Origin: Branchiostoma floridae
Taxonomy: Eukaryota; Chordata; Leptocardii; Amphioxiformes; Branchiostomatidae
Length of the DNA stretch: 64,000 nucleotides
NCBI RefSeq assembly: GCF_000003815.2
Contig: NC_049980.1
Coordinates: 14,906,293-14,970,292 of the forward strand
Reading direction: 5' to 3'
This document shows positions 48,655 through 58,600 of this stretch, piece by piece; within the stretch, counting starts at the first letter, position 1, and the number at the start of each line of letters is the position of its first letter. The translations under genes and the position numbers were made by a program. The notes under the pieces were generated by a model, which had not been told where the DNA came from, searched no databases, and saw only the letters and a list, made by a program, of their open reading frames with translations.

Positions 48655-49229
48655 TACCAAAATGTAGGTCATTTGGTTACAAGACCAGGGAACAGGAGCC
48701 AAAAGCGTACGTCTTTGGTCAAACAATGGCCAAAAAATTCCAAAATTAAGCATTTTGTTGTACCGTATGCCAAAGGTGCCAATGAATTCATGTGCGCATA
48801 TGTAGACGGCACTCCTATACCAAATTTCAGGTCATTTGGTTGTAAAATGGGGGTATAGGAGCCAAAAAATGTCATTTCTGGGGCAAAAATGCCAAAAAAT
48901 GCCAAAATTAAGCATTTTGCTGTACCGTATGCCAAAATTGTTTTAGGAATTTTGTGGTCATATGATCAAGGCACCTCTGTACCAAATTTTAGGTCATTCG
49001 GCTGTAACACCAGGGAACAGGGGGGCAAAATGCACATAAAAATTGCAAAAAACATGAATAAAATCATTTTAAAGGAAGATATGAAAAAAATGAGAAAAAA
49101 GCACATGGGTATTGACCCACTCTACCCTTGTGCCAAATTTCAAGTAATTCGGTCCAGGAACGACGGAGTTGAATCGATTTGAAGATTTGACAGGAGAAAG
49201 AAAGAAACATTACGAATACAATATATTTC
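48655..49229 (+). repeat. Repeat unit with about 160-bp periodicity, target of the LINE insertion
   Basis: CCAAATTTCAGGTCATTTGG, then a purine-rich stretch with GGAGCCAAAA, then AAGCATTTTG.TGTACCGTATGCCAAA recurs at about 48658, 48820 and 48978. The block ends in GAAAGAAAGAAACATTACGA and one arm of a palindrome; the other arm is at 52517-52533, beyond the LINE. This appears to be an older interspersed repeat interrupted by the LINE. Confidence 0.65.
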
Positions 49230-49240
49230 ACCATACCTAT
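49230..49240. repeat. LINE target-site duplication (one copy)
   Basis: ACCATACCTAT here is repeated exactly at 52506-52516. It directly abuts the stop codon of the LINE frame. Confidence 0.92.
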
Positions 49241-52200
49241 TCACTCATCCTCTTGCACATGGTGCGTAGAGCCGACTGCGTGCACTAGAGTTCTCCACCG
49301 CCCTCTGTTCAATGCTGCTGGCTGCGCCTGCTGGGGTGTGATGTTGATGCTGCGGAGATCTCTGGTCACCACGTCCATCCAGCGGGTGCGAGGCGCCCCC
49401 CGTGGTCGCCGCCATCCTGCCTGCTTGGGATCGAAGTCTAGCAGGGCTCTCGTAGGGTGTTCTGGGGGGAGGCGAAGGACATGGCCATACCAGCGGACTC
49501 TTCTCATGGCAGCGAGGCTAGAGGCAGGAGGTTGTCCGGTCTGCTCCCGGAGGTCGCTGTTACGCACATGCTCTTGCCAGCGAGTGCATGTGATTCTCCT
49601 CAGGGCTCTGCTGTCAAACCCATCGAGACGGGCTGCCAAGGTGTTGCTCAGAGGCCAGGTTTCGGAGCCGTACAGAAGGACTGATACGACGGAAGAGTTG
49701 TACACACGCTGTTTGGTCTGTAAGGAGACATGTCTGTGTCGCCAGAGTGGTTTCCACAAGGACTGTAGGACAGCGGAGGCCTGGGCACGTCGTTGATTTA
49801 TCTCTGGCTTCAAGTCACCAGTCTTAGAGATGATAGAACCCAGGTACTTGAATGTGGAGACAAACTTGACAGGGCAGCCGCTGAAGATGAAGGGTTCAGG
49901 GTCAGGGCCGTCTCCAACATGCATCAGTTCCGTCTTGCCCCAGTTGATACTGAGTCCGAGCTTCTTGGCCTCCTCGTCGTAGACTGTGAGAGCGTCTTGA
50001 AGTCGGGTCAGGTCATCGGCAAGCAGGGAAGTGTCGTCGGCATACTCTATGTCCGCCAGGTTGTACTGCCCGAAAGATACCCCGGGGACACGCTCACAGA
50101 CCCTGGACATCAGATAGTCGATGATGCAGTTGAAGAGATCCGGTGCAGCCACGCATCCTTGTCTGACCCCACTGTTGATGGAGAACCACTCGGACTCTTT
50201 CCCGTTTACTCTGACGCAGCTCTCCGCGGAGTTGTACAGCTGCTGGAAGAGGGAAATTGTCTTCTGAGGTGCTCCAAGAAGTCTCAGGATTTTCCAGAGG
50301 GAGGCGTGGTCTACCGTGTCGAACGCCGCTCGGAGGTCGATGAATGCGATGTAGAGGTGACGGTCCTTTCTGAACTCCCGGGCCTTCTCGATAGCCAGAC
50401 GGAGTGCAGAAATGTGGTCGATGGTGGAGCGGTTTGGCATGAAGCCTGCCTGTTGCAGGCGCCGCCTGCTCCTGATGGCAGGGATGGCTCTGGTGAGGAG
50501 GATACGGGTGAACAGCTTGCCTGGAATGGAGAGTAGGGTGATGCCTCTGTGGTTGCTGCACACCAGCTGGTCTCCCTTCCTTTTCCAGAACGGCAGGATG
50601 ATCCCACGTCTCCAGTCATCAGGGAGAGTCTCCAGGACCCATACATGGTTCACTATCTGAGTAAGCCACTGAATCATGTGATCCCCTCCTGCCTTCAGCA
50701 TCTCAGCCGTTATGTTGCAGATCCCAGGGGCTTTCCCATTCTTCAGTTTACCCAGGGCAGCCTTCACCTCGTCCGGAGTAACAGGAGTTACGGGACAGTC
50801 TGCGTTTGTGGCATCAGTCGCACTGGCTGCTTCGGAGAGTGTAGGGTCCTCTGGTACTGGGGGGTGGTTGAGCAGCTGGCTGAAATGTTCCTTCCATCTG
50901 TGGATACAGTCGGACTCTGTAGAGATGATGTTGCCGACGCTGTCTTTGATGAGGAAACTGCGTTGTCGTGGGCCAGCCTTGGCTTGACGTAGGAGCCTGT
51001 AGACTTGTCGCTGGTCATTCCGCTCTGCTGCGGCTTCAAGCTTAGCAGCTTGATCCGTCCAGTACTTCTCACGGTCCTGGCGAATAGCTATGTTGCGGAT
51101 TCCATTGAGTCGGCGATACTCCGTCAGATCTCCACGTAAGCGTGCAGCACGGCGTGAGTCAATGATGTCGAGAGTCTCAGGTGAAATCCAGGGTTGCTTG
51201 GGTGAGGGTCTGCTCTTGCCAACTGTTTCCTCAGTCGCTTTAAGGACCTCTTCTTTAAAGAGCTGCCAGTCCGTCGTGGCATCCATTGCTAGGGCGTTGT
51301 ACCTGTTGGAGATGGCACAGCTGAAGGCCTCTTGGATTAAGGGATCCTTGAGCCGTGCGGAGTCAACTCGTACTTGCTTTTTGGAGGAAGGGTCGGCTTT
51401 AAGCTTGAGTCGCATGTGGGCCATCAGCAGCCTGTGGTCTGTGTTGCCAAGCTGGGCACCTCTGTAGACTCGGCAGTTGGTGATGAATGACTTCCAGCGG
51501 CCAGAGATGAGGATGTGGTCGATGGCTTTTCTGGTTCTTCCGTCAGGGCTGTACCAGGTCCAGTGATGGATCCTCTTGCGTGGAAACCAGGTGTCAGCGA
51601 TGCAGAGGTTAGTAGCTCTGCAGAGTTCCAGTAGGCGGTTTCCGTTGTCGTTAGTAGTTGTGTCCACAGATATGGGGCCCATCGCATCCTGCTGGGCAGA
51701 GGGGTGGGTGTTAGCTGAAAGGGTGGCATTAGCATCGGTGAGAACGAGGGTGATGTCATGCGGTGGAGCATCTTGGACAGCTTCCTGCAGCTGGTCGTAG
51801 AACGCATCCTTGTCAGTGTCCTCGGCTACCTCTGTTGGCGCGTAGGCGACAATGACAGTCATCTTTCCATGTGTGTGAAGGAGACGGGCTGTGAGCAGTC
51901 TGTCAGAGATGGGTTTCCAGCTGATGAGTGAGCCTCTCAGCCGTGAGGGAATTGCTAGGGCTACACCGTAGAGGCCGGTTCTGTCCTCAGGGCCGCTCCA
52001 TATGAAGGTGTGGTCTCCAACAATGGTCTCTCCTGAGCCGGGCCATCTGACTTCGCAGATGCCCGCCAGACTGAGGTCATATTTGGTGAGTTCGTGCGAC
52101 AGAAGTGTTGCATAGCCTGTTCGAAGAAGGGTTTGTACATTCCAGGTCGCGACGCGTACCTTGTTACGGAAATTCAGTACTCGTTTATCTGTGGCGCGCA

Positions 52201-52351
52201 GTGGTCGATTCCGAGAAAGGTCAGTCCTAATGCTTCCAGTCGGTGTCGTTACATGATTAAGTTCCGCCATGACGGGTAGTGGGCCCGACGCTGGCGTAGT
52301 CAGCTGGTGGGGCTGCCACCTCGCAGCATAACTGACATGCTGAGGGTCCAT
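49241..52351 (-). CDS. LINE ORF: AP endonuclease - reverse transcriptase (1036 aa)
   Basis: This is the retrotransposition enzyme of the element. An APE-type endonuclease spans about residues 66-310, with VRVATWN (66-71), ICEVRW (98-103), TDANAT (205-210), AIDHIL (276-281) and NTDHRLL (303-309). It would nick the target. The reverse transcriptase spans about 525-845, with KLKNGKAPG (535-543), HRGITLLS (601-608), AFIDLRAAFD (669-678), GVRQGC (728-733) and the catalytic box EYADDTSLLADD (769-780). A C-terminal RRVRWYGHVLR (950-960) motif is common in RTE-like and related elements. The start is ATG at 52351, with an in-frame TAA two codons before it. There is no frameshift or stop. Plus-strand frames here are antisense shadows. 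Confidence 0.93.
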   Translation of the reverse strand: MDPQHVSYAARWQPHQLTTPASGPLPVMAELNHVTTPTGSIRTDLSRNRPLRATDKRVLNFRNKVRVATWNVQTLLRTGYATLLSHELTKYDLSLAGICEVRWPGSGETIVGDHTFIWSGPEDRTGLYGVALAIPSRLRGSLISWKPISDRLLTARLLHTHGKMTVIVAYAPTEVAEDTDKDAFYDQLQEAVQDAPPHDITLVLTDANATLSANTHPSAQQDAMGPISVDTTTNDNGNRLLELCRATNLCIADTWFPRKRIHHWTWYSPDGRTRKAIDHILISGRWKSFITNCRVYRGAQLGNTDHRLLMAHMRLKLKADPSSKKQVRVDSARLKDPLIQEAFSCAISNRYNALAMDATTDWQLFKEEVLKATEETVGKSRPSPKQPWISPETLDIIDSRRAARLRGDLTEYRRLNGIRNIAIRQDREKYWTDQAAKLEAAAERNDQRQVYRLLRQAKAGPRQRSFLIKDSVGNIISTESDCIHRWKEHFSQLLNHPPVPEDPTLSEAASATDATNADCPVTPVTPDEVKAALGKLKNGKAPGICNITAEMLKAGGDHMIQWLTQIVNHVWVLETLPDDWRRGIILPFWKRKGDQLVCSNHRGITLLSIPGKLFTRILLTRAIPAIRSRRRLQQAGFMPNRSTIDHISALRLAIEKAREFRKDRHLYIAFIDLRAAFDTVDHASLWKILRLLGAPQKTISLFQQLYNSAESCVRVNGKESEWFSINSGVRQGCVAAPDLFNCIIDYLMSRVCERVPGVSFGQYNLADIEYADDTSLLADDLTRLQDALTVYDEEAKKLGLSINWGKTELMHVGDGPDPEPFIFSGCPVKFVSTFKYLGSIISKTGDLKPEINQRRAQASAVLQSLWKPLWRHRHVSLQTKQRVYNSSVVSVLLYGSETWPLSNTLAARLDGFDSRALRRITCTRWQEHVRNSDLREQTGQPPASSLAAMRRVRWYGHVLRLPPEHPTRALLDFDPKQAGWRRPRGAPRTRWMDVVTRDLRSINITPQQAQPAALNRGRWRTLVHAVGSTHHVQEDE

Positions 52352-52505
52352 CCTTTAGCGACTACCCAAGCTCCACCCCCTCATTCGAGGTTACAGAGTA
52401 GGAATGTGGCACCTACCCCGGGACTGGGAGATTGGTACATTCGGGCTCTCACACCACGGCAAGGCGGATGGACCGGGAGCCGATGTTAGGGCATCCCCGT
52501 GAGAG
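49241..52505 (-). mobile_element. Full-length RTE-like non-LTR retrotransposon (3265 bp)
   Basis: It is bounded by an exact 11-bp target-site duplication and contains a 154-nt 5-prime UTR (52352-52505) and a single uninterrupted ORF. Its 3-prime end coincides with the TGA stop (GAGGATGAGTGA), so it has no 3-prime UTR and no poly(A). Length of about 3.2-3.3 kb, one ORF and a short TGA-type end are typical of the RTE clade. Intact structure suggests recent insertion and possible activity. Confidence 0.9.
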
Positions 52506-52516
52506 ACCATACCTAT
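52506..52516. repeat. LINE target-site duplication (second copy)
   Basis: This is ACCATACCTAT, identical to 49230-49240. Continuing into AGTATGGCTGAAATATA, it restores the palindrome of the empty site. Confidence 0.92.
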
Positions 52517-53316
52517 AGTATGGCTGAAATATAATTACAGTTTTTATGTATGATTATGCATTGCTTCAAGACTTGGATGTCTAACGGTGAACTGAAAGGG
52601 CAGCATTCGAGGGTGAATTTGCCATGTGTCTCTAGTAAATGGTCTTCGTTACACGAACTAATTAGGCATTATTTACCATACAGTTCGTAACCTTGGACCA
52701 GCCACACATCCCCAGGGGCATGAAATCCAGGTTGTTTAACTTAATTGGTCTCTGGTGTTGCGTATTATAGATTGGCAGAGACGTGACCAATGGACATCAG
52801 TTATATGGCCTAAATGGACTTCTGCAAATTTTGAATTTTTTTTCCAAATGACGATTGACCTTCAAAACTCAGGAAGTAAACATTTTGAATACTAATTAAA
52901 CTAGCTCAAAGCTGACGGTTAATGTACCGGATTCTGAAATGAGACTTTCTTGTGAAGTATCATAAGAATGGCACAGAACTTCAGCCGTATGTCTCCTTGG
53001 TAATTTTGGTAAACCATGCATGTTCATTACAGTTCTCAGCCTAAAATAAAAGTTATATAATATACCAAAATTAAACAGAATTACCAACGTCTGCGTTTCT
53101 ATTATGGCCCCTGCAATTGACGTTTTCTTTTATTCAAATTTGTCCTATTGATGAAAAAACCCAAATGATGTAAAAAAAATATTGAACTTGAGAAGCTAAC
53201 AGTTTGATCTTATTTTGTAGGAAAACACGATTTTGAGCAATAATCTTATAACAAGAAGAGATAAGGGGAAACTGAATTAACATTCCAAAACATTGAACTA
53301 ACTCCAAAACTGCCAA

Positions 53317-53319
<3 letters not shown>

Positions 53320-53349
<30 letters not shown>
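53320..53349. repeat. (AT)n microsatellite
   Basis: A pure run of alternating A and T of about 28 nt. Confidence 0.9.
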
Positions 53350-53352
<3 letters not shown>

Positions 53353-54989
53353 ATGACAGCTTTATTCTATGATCATATTTCATTCGTATCTCATATCAAT
53401 GTTTAACACTGAAATATGGCTGCCCGAGAGCTGAATCAATTCTGCCCGTATCATATTAGACCAACAGGCTTATCAAAAAGGACGACAAACATACGAGTTG
53501 TAATAACGCGACAAATGCAATGAGATCAGCAGGGACATCTGTGCAGTTTGTTTAAGATGTCAGCCATGTCTCCTTTTATTGAATACCAAATACACACAAT
53601 GAGGTAACTGACACGCATTTCCGGTAGGAGCAGTTGGCTGACATTTATACACTTCTTAAGATATACCCTGGTCTTTGTAAATGCCTCCTTGTAATCATGA
53701 TTTCAATCCCTCCTTTTCATTCTTCAGCCAGACTTCTAAAAATCGTTACTTCATCAGGAAGCCAATCCTGCAATCTCAGCAAGACCGATACTATATTACT
53801 CCCAACTTTGAGATCCATACTGCTCCAGATACGGCCAAGACTCCGCGATGCCCCATTCCATGAGATCTATTGGTCTAATTGAGCGATGCCTAAATGGCTT
53901 TGACGGTGCCGAGTCCAAGTCTCATCGATTACATCTGGTCTTGTAATTTATATCATAGTCTAAGAAGCCCAGAAGGCGCATACCCTGCTCTTCTGACCTC
54001 TTAAGAACTCTTGTTGAAGAGATGCGAATGAAGAGCTGTATTCTTGGAATATGGGGGTCAGAGAAATTAATAGAGGTCTTCTTGCTGTCGATAAGTCTAC
54101 TGGTTATTTTCATTTATGCCCAGCCGTAAGGACATCCTGAACACGAATGGACTGACTCTGCATTTTGATGACATTCCCAAGTAGCTGTAAAACTGACGAC
54201 ATTGCAGTTTTGCGCAGTGGAGTCATCAATAGATCAAACACGATGTGCTGTTTCATGGATGCCCGGCACGTCCCAAATCACCAAACTAGAACAGCCTCTG
54301 TCTGAGAACGTTCATACATTGCGAAATTAAAAAAAAGTATTTTCATCAGAGCATATATCAACCAGATAGATGTTTATTTCTTTTATAAAGTTCATTCTGC
54401 TAAGCATGATAAGAACGTTCCGAAATTAGAAATAAACTTTTGGACTGGAAATGAGTATTCATCACTAGTGCCTTGTTCTTTGGTAGTGCGATTCAGAATA
54501 CGGACGACGACTGGCGAAGCAATTCTGACTTCGGGCCATTTCCCTGTATGGCACAAATATGTATGATTTTACATGAGGGGATTTTAAACCCATCTGCGAA
54601 CTGCAGTGCTAGTCGGCCCTACTATTGTACGCAATGCACAAGGTCACTGGGCAATTACACCCCCCTCAGCCTCCTCAGGATCGGCAAGTGAAAAGTTAAC
54701 GTGCCGGTGAAATTCAATCTACATTTATCTCGGTATGTCGGCCTGTGTCCACTAGGTTGCAAGGGACTTATGACGAATACAGAATCCCTGCATGCGCAGA
54801 TTGGCAATCAGAAGTTCCGGGAGTATCCCGAGCCAAAGGTATATACTATGTACCTGAACCAAGATGACTCAAGGGACATAGGGTGGAAAATGTCCCTATG
54901 GCGCCTTTACGAAGTCCACAATTATGTGCAAGGCGAAAACATGCAAATGTTATCTCCATGAAAAATAGGTTCCCGGTGTCTGTGTTTCC

Positions 54990-55400
54990 GGATTTTCGTA
55001 GTTAGCATAACTCAAATGCCTCTGGTTGGGCTACAGTGATAATTGGTACGTGGGTAGATGTTTAAAACATGAAGGTCAGAGTTGATTTTGGGCGCCCTGG
55101 TTTGTAACATTGACACTGTAGCAGAACTTCAGTTTTTTGTATCTTTTTAACTGGACGTGCTATGGTCAGATAGCTCGTGATTTTAGAAACAAATGGTGCA
55201 TGTTTGAGCCCCATAGCAGATCAATTGGTCTGCAGGGGCGCTTTTGTCAAAATCTTCCAAGAAGAAGAACTGAACAAAGGAACGACGGATATCCATGTTA
55301 TTCAATATGCTGGTAGCTTATACATAATGAAGTGTAATGTAAGTTATGCAAAATGACTTGATTTGTACAATTATTCTTTTCGTGATTAATTAGACTATCA
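54990..55400 (+). repeat. Diverged copy of the 33.8-kb repeat
   Basis: It shares, in the same order, TAGCATAACTCAA, GGTACGTGGGTAG, GAAGGTCA, a GGGC.CCCT block, CTGTAGCAGAACTTCAG and a GATAGCTCGTGATTTT-like stretch with 33830-34020. It ends about 170 nt before the first CUB gene 3 exon and lacks the satellite expansion. Confidence 0.6.
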
Positions 55401-55569
55401 ACATGGTGACCTGTGTTTATTAGTTAAAGGTGTATATAACTAAGCATAGATTACATAGATGTGGGAGTCATTTGCATAATCATGACATTTTTTTGTAATT
55501 ATAGAGTTTATATGGAATAGTAAATAGGTAAATATAAACTTCTAGACAATATCTGTTATTTTTTTGCAG

Positions 55570-55633
55570 GTCGTGACGTCTATCATGGCAATCAAGATCT
55601 TAGTGAGCTGCCTGGTCTTCCTGTGCTGCTTCG
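55570..55633 (+). CDS. CUB gene 3 exon 1: 5-prime UTR end and signal peptide
   Basis: The acceptor ATTTTTTTGCAG ends at 55569; 55570-55584 is UTR. The ATG at 55585 opens MAIKILVSCLVFLCCFG, with donor GTAAGT, phase 1. Its coding part is 49 nt, as in the paralogs. Confidence 0.85.
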
Positions 55634-58600
55634 GTAAGTCCCAAAACGGTTTGCGTTATCTTATTGCCTTCATGTAGGTAGCCCCAATACCGTGGACCTA
55701 TCTATTGCGAGTGCTATCTGTACCTGAATAGACATTTACGTAAGATGGATATTTAGCACTGGAAAAAGATTAAACATTATATGGGCATTGAAATTGTAAC
55801 CATTTGATTTGGTATCCACACGAAAGTATGTTTCTATGATCACTGAATGCCACAGGTTACTACATTGTCAAATCGTTTAGGTACAGGTGCAGGAATAGGT
55901 CCGGACCTGTACCTAAACCTCTGTACCGGTACATGTATCGGACCATGTTACTTTTTTTTTCTCTTATGCGCAGCTTTGTTCAAGATCCATGTAAAATCCA
56001 TTTCGATCTTTGGAGCTACAGAATATGATCCATGCATTTCCCAATAGTATATGATAACATATGAAAGAAGTCAATATCATATAATAGCCTTTTACGGCAC
56101 TAGAAGTTTGTCATTTGTTTTATAGATTTACAGCAACCAATCTATGGCGAACTGTTTCTATGCATCGCTCTAATATAAATGGATATTGTTATTGAACAAA
56201 ATGCAGTTATTTGATTTCCCTGTTACAAGGCGATGGTCTAACACTTCCCATAATGGTTATACTTCCTTTATGTTATCTGTTAGATGAAACTACGGAAAAG
56301 TAGAAAGTGAAATTGGAGTTTATAGATTTACTGCCTCTTGTTTAATATTCATAACACCCTTGATCTGACCAAATTAGTAAGAACGCATCATAGTAAGGTA
56401 CCACTATATGTAGATATCATTATACTATAGTACTTGGCGTATTCAGGATGAGTTATTTCAATGTTCCTGTCTTAGTGCTCGTCTTTCAAGCTGTAAAGAT
56501 ATCATATTGGCGCCAATATGGATACAAATCAACATAAACTTGATGTAAAGCAGTTTAAAACATGCGCTGTTGCATGATATTTCAATAAATGAATTAATGT
56601 CTATTGATGTGACTATCTAAAATCTACATCTGACACATTTGTCACGGAATCGTCTGATAAAAACAGTGATTGTTTTAACATGGGCGACACAATCTATGCT
56701 GCAGCCACCATACCAGATAATCCTGGGAACCAGAAACCCTCAAGTATACATTATGCGTTCTTCTGATTGCAGCGAGTAGCGAAATACTAAAGGGCAATGT
56801 CCTTTGCCATTTGACAGCAACATCGTTGAATAATTTTGAATAAAGTACGAAATATCCGTGGGCTATCCATAATACCCATGTCCTTGGGATGCACGGAAGC
56901 ATGATGTTAAGGTATCTACAGCACGTTTTGTGTGATCTTTTTTTAATAATGTTTTAGCTAAGCTAATACGAATTCACCAACGTACTGCTTACGTAGCTTA
57001 ATTGAACAGCAACGACAAAACCGCAGTAGCCACTATAAATACACAAATGAGATTCCGTGCAATATTGGATGAACTGTAGCTAGTTTTCACATCACTTGGC
57101 CAGTAGGATATTTCAACTTTACTGCACAAATGTTATTCCAATCGGATGGAGACTTTGCAGTGAGCTATCTTTCTCTTGGCTGGTTTCAGCAGTCATTTGA
57201 AGAGAATCTCCAAGATAAACGACGATATAGGATTATTTAAAGATAGCATCATCACGTCATTGTTAAGAATAACTACAAGTGAAAAATGTGTGCATAAGTT
57301 GACTGGTACCAAAGTTGAGAGGAAGCTGCTGACACGGCGCGTGCTGACTCCCCGTACAATCACGGGCCAGTACGGATCACTGCAGCCCAGTGTACATTTG
57401 ACCCACGGGGCAGACATCCATGTTTATTGGCGCTTATTTATGAGAGAGTGTCCGGATATGGTTGACAAATGGTCCTGCTGATATACAACGATCATATTTC
57501 AGCCTAACGTTCCAAGGTATTGGTATTTATTACTCAATTTTTGACAAAAATTTATTCAAATCCTTTTGAAGAGTATCGGATCGGTGTTGCAGAAGCAATG
57601 TGTTTGCCAGACGCCATCATTTGTTTTCGTTCTATTCATTTGAGCTTTTTTTCAAATTTAGAAATCTATTTGTCGACGAAAGTTAGGCATTTAGGTAATA
57701 AGATACGAAAGGTAAGTCAAGTAAATGGATAGATTTTAATAATGATCAGCGCTTTAAAGTAGCACCCAGTTCATTTCATCACTGACTAACAATTGGTGTG
57801 TGGTCCACCAGGTTTAAAATCAATCATCCAAAGACTACAAATTGATATGCAAATGAGTTGAAGAAGAAGTAACATGGTCTGATAGGGAGCTAAAATGAAT
57901 GCAGAAAAGGCATAATTAGGGAGAGTTTCTGAGAGTGTAAATAAAGACTACAAACATCTGAAACATCTTTTTTTTTTACCACGGAACGACGTTCAATGAT
58001 GGGGTTATCTCACGTAGAGTCTACTGTTTGTGAGAGATTTTAAGAGCACTATTTTAGGCACGTGACCTCGCTGCTACAGGCAGAATACAGAAACAAACAT
58101 GACTTTAATAATGGCATCTAGCAAATGTTAGTGACAGTGATTCTTTCAGATCATAGGTTTACTGTTTTAAAGATATGTATTTTTCCGTAATGGTATTATT
58201 CCGGAAACATTTAGGAAATTTGAAATGTCAAACATAATAGCTGCGGATTCACACTAAACTCAAATTTTACATACGTTGGAGAAAAGACATTATGATTGAT
58301 AGGATCCCCACACTGCAGTTCGGTGCCTTGGTTATTTCTACTAGCGACCGCTGTGTAGTATGAAATTAGTTTTGTCTAGGAAAAATGTGTACGGAAGCTG
58401 TACAAATCGTGATCACCCACTCCAACTATGGGAATGCCCTGATGGATGTACATTATCACCGGTCAAAGGATGCTGCTAACACCAGGAACGTCTACATTCC
58501 AACTAAAAAGTCTGAGTCCACGAGGGAACTACACATGTGACATTTACTCAAATGCACAATCCTTCATTCTGAAACATGCTGGGAGACACTGTCATTGTCA

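Larger units (their letters stand above)
52517..55569. other. Intergenic DNA upstream of CUB gene 3
   Basis: It holds an (AT)n tract (53320-53349) and a diverged relative of the 33.8-kb repeat (about 54990-55400). No gene is supported. A first non-coding exon and promoter of CUB gene 3 may be here, since the coding start exon has an upstream acceptor. Confidence 0.55.

Noticed and set aside
47640-49030. Repeated peptide frames such as KIKHF.VPYAK
   Set aside because: The peptides repeat because the DNA repeats; there is no long frame and no start or splice context, so this is not a repeat-protein gene.
49338-52489. Many plus-strand open frames of 60-247 codons
   Set aside because: They are antisense shadows of the LINE ORF, whose minus-strand frame has all the endonuclease and reverse-transcriptase motifs.
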